DNA of 45,848 nucleotides from Terriglobus albidus (GTDB lineage: Bacteria > Acidobacteriota > Terriglobia > Terriglobales > Acidobacteriaceae), in the NCBI RefSeq assembly GCF_025685425.1, contig NZ_JAGTAS010000033.1:1-45848 (forward strand). Reading direction: 5' to 3'. The notes beneath the pieces were generated by a model, which saw nothing but the letters and a program-made list of their open reading frames with translations, made no database searches and was not told the origin of the DNA. Of this stretch, positions 42,109 through 45,848 are shown in pieces. A program made the translations under genes and the position numbers. Positions within the stretch are counted from its first letter, which is position 1; each line of letters starts with the position of its first letter.

Positions 42109-42327
42109 TTCACAGAATGAAGAATATACGGGAGTCTTCTCTGTGCCTCCATAGTAGAGGCTTGGGGTCGACGCGTCAGGCATAGACGCACCCGCGGTCT
42201 CTCTGTGGAGCAATAGTGGCGAAGTCTCTTGTCTAGAGACACTGCTGGTCTTCCGAAGGCTCGCTATCGAACATTTGGCCGAACGAGTCGTCCCGTTCTC
42301 CAGCTCATCTCGTATCTCTTGCTGCTC

Positions 42328-42741
42328 TTATTGGTCCGGAATTTGCTGGTCGCGTTTGAGGATTTCGGCGGTGGCTTCTCTTCTGAGGGACTGCAGACAA
42401 TCAAGCAGCTTTCTTGGATCGAGGCTGTCTACATGATGCTCTCTGCTATGGCGCCCGTGCTGGTCGCAGTCGGCGGCTCCCCCTGCGGATGTGATGACCA
42501 CGTTTATGCCAGCGACAATTTGCCGGAGCCTGTCGATGAGGGCTCTACATTGTCCGCCATCGCTTATGGCCGCGTTAAGCACCACTCCATCGACATTGGG
42601 AAAACGTCTCAGAGATACCAGTGCCTCCTCGGCGTCATATGCCGTGATGACATTTAGCTTGGCACTTTCGATCACCAGCTTTCGGGTAGAGATGCTCCCC
42701 GGATAGTCGCGATCGACAACGATGAAACATGGCCTGTCCAT
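42328..42741 (-). CDS. Degenerate response-regulator receiver-like protein
   Basis: This encodes about 137 aa from the ATG at 42741; the frame stays open to 42852, partly in repeat DNA. A receiver fold is recognised by CFIVVDRDYPGSISTRKLVIES, NVITAYDAEEALVSLRRFP and INVVITSAG. The strand that should end in the phosphoacceptor Asp reads GVVLNAAISD, with N56. The conserved Lys near the end is also absent (VDSLDPRKL). It therefore probably does not accept phosphate and may work by protein-protein contact. There is no output domain. The opposite-strand frame is a shadow. Confidence 0.65.
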   Translation of the reverse strand: MDRPCFIVVDRDYPGSISTRKLVIESAKLNVITAYDAEEALVSLRRFPNVDGVVLNAAISDGGQCRALIDRLRQIVAGINVVITSAGGAADCDQHGRHSREHHVDSLDPRKLLDCLQSLRREATAEILKRDQQIPDQ

Positions 42742-42861
42742 CTGGCGTTCGACGCGAGATGTTTCCGCTGGGGTGCCTGTCTGGTTACTAGCAACCACGG
42801 CGTATCGACAAATTCCAGATAGCCGATACTCTGGGTGCCCCATCCATCGCATCGCAATGGA

Positions 42862-43202
42862 TGTTCGAGCGAAGCTCGATTCGGTGGGAGCATCGGGGTC
42901 CCCGGCCAGCGTTGCTGGCTGGGGTAAAGGCGTGGGCTTTCAGCCCACGGTGTATCGGCTCAATATGAAATGGGCTTTAGCCGTGGCTTTTTCCTCGCGT
43001 ACAGAGGAGGCCCAGGGCTGAAGCCCGTCTATTTTTACGCCTGTATCAGCGGGCTGAAGGCCGCTGAACACCCCATCCAGCAAGGCTGGATGGGGACCCC
43101 GCTACTCCCACCAGTTTCAGTCATCCTCTGTCAGATCAACTGAATTTGTCGATACGCCGTGGTTACTAGTTGGTCTCCAGCGAATAGGTTCGCTGGAGAC
43201 CG
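42862..43202. repeat. Hairpin-repeat cluster 12 (expanded C element with nested D hairpins)
   Basis: A C element runs from GGTGGGAGC (about 42884) to CTCCCACC (about 43111). Nested D hairpins near each end have different stems: CCAGCCAGCGTTGCTGGCTGG and CCATCCAGCAAGGCTGGATGG. Inside are CGTGGGCTTTCAGCCCACG, a diverged GGCCCAGGGCTGAAGCCC core and AGCGGGCTGAAGG. A separate D hairpin TCTCCAGCGAATAGGTTCGC, then TGGAGA, lies at about 43175-43200. Confidence 0.87.
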
Positions 43203-43226
43203 ATCAACTCAAACTTATCGATATCC

Positions 43227-43568
43227 CTAGTCGAGCTGCATGACTGCTAGTTCGTTGCCGCTTGGGTCGGTGAAGTGGAAGCGGCGGCCGCCGGGAAACT
43301 GGAAGGTTGGCAGGGTTATGGCGCCTCCTGCCTGTTGTACGCGGGTTTCCATAGTGCTGATGTCGTCGGTTTGGATGATGGGCAGCGGGGCTTTGGTGCG
43401 GTGGCTGTCGTCGGTGTTGAAGCCGCCGTCAAGTCCAGCTTCGGAGAACGAGGTGTACGTCGGTCCCCAGTCCTGGAAGGACCAGCCAAAGAGGTCGCCG
43501 TAGAAGGTCTTCATGGCTGCTGTGCTGGTGGCGGGGAGTTCCAGATACGCAAGCTTCTTAGTGGACAT
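43227..43568 (-). CDS. VOC-family (glyoxalase-like) protein
   Basis: This encodes 113 aa, one VOC module: KLAYLELPATSTAAMKTFYGDLFGWSFQDWG at the start, an ISTMETRVQQAGGAI middle, and GGRRFHFTDPSGNELAVMQ at the end. Metal-ligand positions are only partly present (E near LELPA, E in GNELAV). Related proteins are small enzymes or binding proteins of unknown substrate. AGGAGAG precedes the ATG. Confidence 0.88.
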   Translation of the reverse strand: MSTKKLAYLELPATSTAAMKTFYGDLFGWSFQDWGPTYTSFSEAGLDGGFNTDDSHRTKAPLPIIQTDDISTMETRVQQAGGAITLPTFQFPGGRRFHFTDPSGNELAVMQLD

Positions 43569-43814
43569 AGCTCTCCTGAGTAGCGCGATGTTTGCGCGCC
43601 GCTCTCGCAGGTGAGCCTCCGTCCGGTCTGCGGCGAGAAGAGCGCGAGCCGGGTAGAGGCCGCTGGATTGCGGCCTCGCGAGGAACGTTGTCAGTGTACT
43701 CGGATTTGTTGATCGACGGGTGCATCGATAAGTTCGAGATACCGTGCGTTGGACTATGGGGCATGCGGTTGGTCTTTCGTTTCTCCACGTTCATTGAGGA
43801 TGGGATACAGGAGA
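43569..43814. other. Gap upstream of the VOC gene; no gene
   Basis: This is the 5' region of the minus-strand VOC gene. I see no supported ORF and no hairpin repeat until about 43815. Short frames on both strands lack family features. Confidence 0.35.
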
Positions 43815-44125
43815 GAGAAGCGCTGAAGGCGCGTTCCATATCAGCCTGGGGCAACGCCCGAGGTATCGGGTGCATTGAACGATGAAGGGCTGAAGGCGCG
43901 CTCTATAGTTCGGAATCCCAGGAGCCTTTACAGGTCGAGGTTATCCAATACATTGACCTCAGCGGCTGAAGCCGCTTGTTTGCTGCTTCTCTACGGGACG
44001 GCTGAAAGCCGTCCCCTTAAGCAAGGCATTCGCACCTCTGGTGCGAACCGGCTGCACTGTGTGCAGCCGGCAATCGGGTCCTTCGCTCAACCCCAGTCAG
44101 CAAAGCTGGCCGGGGACCCCATTCA
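43815..44125. repeat. Hairpin-repeat cluster 13 (families B, A and D)
   Basis: A B pair (GCGCTGAAGGCGC with CCTGGGGCAACGCCC; GGGCTGAAGGCGCGC with CTCTATAG; 43819-43909) is followed by an A unit (A1 with a TGAA loop; A2 with TGAAA loop; CTTAAGCAAGGCA linker; TTCGCACCTCTGGTGCGAA; about 43954-44048), a GCTGCAC/GTGCAGC hairpin, and a D hairpin CCCCAGTCAGC/GCTGGCCGGGG. This is the only cluster flanked by two gene 5' ends. Confidence 0.85.
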
Positions 44126-44201
44126 CCCAGGATGACAAACAAGATGACTGGAAAAGCTCGTGTTCAAGCGCTTGGCCGGCGCGGTTGGCGGAAACCGGCT
44201 C

Positions 44202-44308
44202 AGCATTTTCCCTGTAGGTGTAGTCCAGAGCATCCGCGTCTAGGGCGTTTCCGCAATGAAAACGCCGCTGCACGTCCCTTCGGGGTACCCAGCGACAGGG
44301 AAAATGCT
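44202..44308. mobile_element. 107-bp MITE-like palindromic element abutting the GH27 start
   Basis: A perfect 14-bp inverted repeat AGCATTTTCCCTGT (44202-44215)/ACAGGGAAAATGCT (44295-44308) bounds a non-coding segment. Inside is a second stem GGCGTTT/AAACGCC. It ends 15 bp before the GH27 ATG, so it lies in the 5' leader and could form a large hairpin there or bring promoter signals. It differs from the TGAA-loop repeats. Confidence 0.6.
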
Positions 44309-44323
44309 CTACGATGGCGTCGC

Positions 44324-45496
44324 ATGAAATTTCTACGTTTGCTCCCCTTTGTCGTCGCGCTGCCGCTTGCCGCGCAGCAGCGCGTTGCCCTCACACCGCC
44401 CATGGGCTGGAACAGTTGGAATCACTTTGCGGGACGTGTTACGGATGCCGATGTCCGCGCGGCCGCTGACGCCATCGTCTCCAGCGGTATGAAAGATGCC
44501 GGCTACATCTACGTGAATATCGACGACACGTGGGAAGGCAAGCGCGACGCCAACGGTGTTCTGCATACCAATGAGAAGTTCCCCGACATGAAAGCGCTGG
44601 GAGACTACATCCACTCCAAGGGTCTGAAGTTCGGCATCTACTCTTCGCCCGGGCCGCAGACCTGTGCCCGCTACGAGGGTAGCTATCAGCATGAAGAGCA
44701 GGATGCGAAGACCTGGGCTGAGTGGGGTGTCGACTACATCAAGTACGACCTCTGCAGCTATCGCACCATCATGCGTGAAGCAGCCGCCAAAGATCCCGCC
44801 AACGGCGAGAAGATCCAGTCGGAGCTGATGCGTCAGGCGTATCAGAAGATCTCCGATGCCATCCGCAAGACTGGCCGTCCCATGGTGCTCTCACTGTGTC
44901 AGTACGGGTGGGATGAGGTGTGGACGTGGGCGCCGGCACTGGGCGGCAACCTGTGGCGGACTACTGGCGACATCAGCGACAGCTATCTCTCGATGTCGCA
45001 GATCGGTTTCTCACAGGCGGGTCTGTCGAAGTATGCCGGGCCGGGACACTGGAATGATCCTGACATGCTGGAGATCGGCAACGGTCGCTTGACGGCGGAG
45101 GAGTATCGCACGCATATGAGCCTGTGGTGCCTGCTGGCCGCTCCCCTGCTCGCCGGCAACGATTTGAGCAAGATGACCGATGAGACCAAATCGATTCTGC
45201 TGAACAAAGAGGCGATTGCGATCGATCAGGATACGCTGGGCAAACAGGGTGATCGTATCTGGGCTAAGGGTGCGCTCGAGGTGTGGGCAAAACCGTTGAG
45301 CAATGGCAAGGTTGCTGTGGGTTTGTTCAATCGCAGTCTTGAGGCTGCGCCGGTGAGTGTTCGCTTTGCGGATGCGGGCGCGAAGAGCTCGGCTAAGGTG
45401 CGTGATGTTTGGGCGGGGAAGGATCTGGGGACGAAGCAGGGGTCTTATACCGCGAACGTGGCGCCGCATGGTGTGGTGTTGTTGGTGTTGGAGTAG
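44324..45496 (+). CDS. GH27 family alpha-galactosidase, secreted
   Basis: This encodes 390 aa from the ATG at 44324. Upstream in-frame sequence to 44132 passes through the MITE-like element and is not expected to be translated. The signal peptide is MKFLRLLPFVVALPLAAQ. The mature start VALTPPMGWNSWNHF is diagnostic of GH27. The catalytic nucleophile is D142 in YIKYDLCSY and the acid/base D216 in WRTTGDISDS; GHWNDPDMLEIGNG follows. A C-terminal beta domain ends the protein. It removes terminal alpha-galactose (galactomannan, raffinose-type) or related sugars. A strong terminator follows at once. Confidence 0.94.
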   Translation: MKFLRLLPFVVALPLAAQQRVALTPPMGWNSWNHFAGRVTDADVRAAADAIVSSGMKDAGYIYVNIDDTWEGKRDANGVLHTNEKFPDMKALGDYIHSKGLKFGIYSSPGPQTCARYEGSYQHEEQDAKTWAEWGVDYIKYDLCSYRTIMREAAAKDPANGEKIQSELMRQAYQKISDAIRKTGRPMVLSLCQYGWDEVWTWAPALGGNLWRTTGDISDSYLSMSQIGFSQAGLSKYAGPGHWNDPDMLEIGNGRLTAEEYRTHMSLWCLLAAPLLAGNDLSKMTDETKSILLNKEAIAIDQDTLGKQGDRIWAKGALEVWAKPLSNGKVAVGLFNRSLEAAPVSVRFADAGAKSSAKVRDVWAGKDLGTKQGSYTANVAPHGVVLLVLE

Positions 45497-45508
45497 AGGT
45501 GTGAGGAG

Positions 45509-45546
45509 AACCGGGGTCCCGCGTTGCGGGACCCCGGTTTGTTTTT
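45509..45546 (+). terminator. Rho-independent terminator of the GH27 gene
   Basis: A perfect 14-bp stem AACCGGGGTCCCGC (45509-45522)/GCGGGACCCCGGTT (45526-45539) with a 3-nt loop is followed by TGTTTTT. It lies 12 bp after the stop codon. This is the only classic intrinsic terminator in the window. Confidence 0.92.
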
Positions 45547-45639
45547 AAAGGATGAGAAGCAGATCCATTCGGGATGACAAAGAAATGCTTGCCTCCAGAG
45601 ATTCTTCACAGGTCCAGGCATCGTCTGTCCTGTACATCC

Positions 45640-45721
45640 GATTCGCACCGAAGGTGCGAACGTTTTGCTTAAGGGACGGCTTCAGCCGTCCCTACGGAGG
45701 CGCATTGGTCGCGGCTTTAGC
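45640..45721. repeat. Hairpin-repeat cluster 14 (family A, cut by the right IS copy)
   Basis: A reversed A unit has TTCGCACCGAAGGTGCGAA, the linker TTTTGCTTAAG, A2 GGGACGGCTTCAGCCGTCCC, and then GCGGCTTTAGC, where the A1 hairpin stops and the IS begins. Confidence 0.85.
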
Positions 45722-45848
45722 TGTGAAGTTTCAATAGGTTATTGTCCATCTGACCGAGAACGAAGAAGCTGATTGTGAGAGCAATCCAAAATCTTCGGAG
45801 GCCAGATGGACTATCACCATCATGCCCGTTTGACAGTGCGTGGTCGAG
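45722..45848 (+). mobile_element. 5' end of an IS481-like insertion sequence (right copy, runs off the window)
   Basis: The element starts TGTGAAGTTTCAATAGG at 45722. An ATG at 45806 opens MDYHHHARLTVRGR, resembling the N-terminus of IS481-family transposases, and continues past the window edge. The 113 bases shared with the left edge match in inverted orientation. Host DNA immediately before it is GCGGCTTTAGC, half of an A1 hairpin. Confidence 0.78.

Noticed and set aside
42229-42657. Plus-strand 142-aa frame opposite the receiver-like gene
   Set aside because: The minus strand encodes a recognisable receiver fold; the plus frame has no family signature apart from one hydrophobic run.
1-45848. 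The window as one circular molecule with a single IS bridging its ends
   Set aside because: Both edges carry the 5' end of the IS, facing outward. A single bridging copy would show a 5' end at one side and a 3' end at the other.

Overview
This 45.8 kb window is bacterial and most likely from an acidobacterium of the Terriglobia (Granulicella/Terriglobus/Edaphobacter type). The assignment is an inference from gene content: an 863-aa orphan MacB/FtsX-type permease of the acidobacterial duplicated orphan permease (ADOP) kind next to a PadR regulator, a CadC-like winged-helix/TPR regulator, very large secreted Ig-like/choice-of-anchor-D proteins, RND efflux, several carbohydrate-active enzymes, and intergenic DNA crowded with GGCTGAAGCC/GGCTAAAGCC hairpins. 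There is no rRNA and no CRISPR array. One tRNA gene (tRNA-Pro, CGG) is present.

Layout. Both edges are the 5' ends of two copies of one IS481-like element that point outward, so the window lies between inverted IS copies and may be a whole draft contig. From left to right: a Rieske-FAD oxidoreductase (-); a DUF262 protein (-) in DNA richer in A+T; a 1143-aa secreted beta-propeller/Ig/lectin-like protein (-); a winged-helix TPR regulator (-); a peroxiredoxin remnant, an MBL-fold/double-rhodanese sulfur enzyme and a STAS protein (+); a three-gene RND efflux operon (permease, adaptor, outer-membrane factor; +); an Rv2258c-like methyltransferase (-); a cNMP-domain histidine kinase (-); a GH43 remnant (-); a 2402-aa surface protein co-directional with a small outer-membrane beta-barrel (-); murJ plus a GNAT acetyltransferase (-); a PadR/ADOP pair (-) divergent from a type-B carboxylesterase (+); GH92 (-); a TetR regulator (-); tRNA-Pro (+); a degenerate receiver protein (-); a VOC protein (-); and a GH27 alpha-galactosidase (+) with a strong terminator.

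How the genes fit together. Most loci are independent short transcription units. The clear operons are the RND tripartite pump (4-bp overlaps), giant surface protein plus beta-barrel (14 bp gap), murJ plus GNAT (13 bp gap), and PadR plus ADOP (16 bp gap). GH92, GH27, the esterase and the GH43 remnant point to use of plant or fungal glycans. MurJ supplies the cell-wall lipid II flippase.

The most unusual content is intergenic. About 4 kb is made of modular hairpin repeats with TGAA/TAAA (or TTCA/TTTA) loops. I sort them into four families (A-D). Their stems change by paired substitutions while the loop and overall design stay fixed. Modules nest in one another, avoid coding DNA and operon junctions, and in 13 of 14 clusters lie next to a gene 3' end. 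They also serve as landing sites: both IS481 copies lie in the TTTA loop of an A-type hairpin and a 145-bp MITE-like element lies in a C-type hairpin. No RAYT-type transposase is present to explain their spread.
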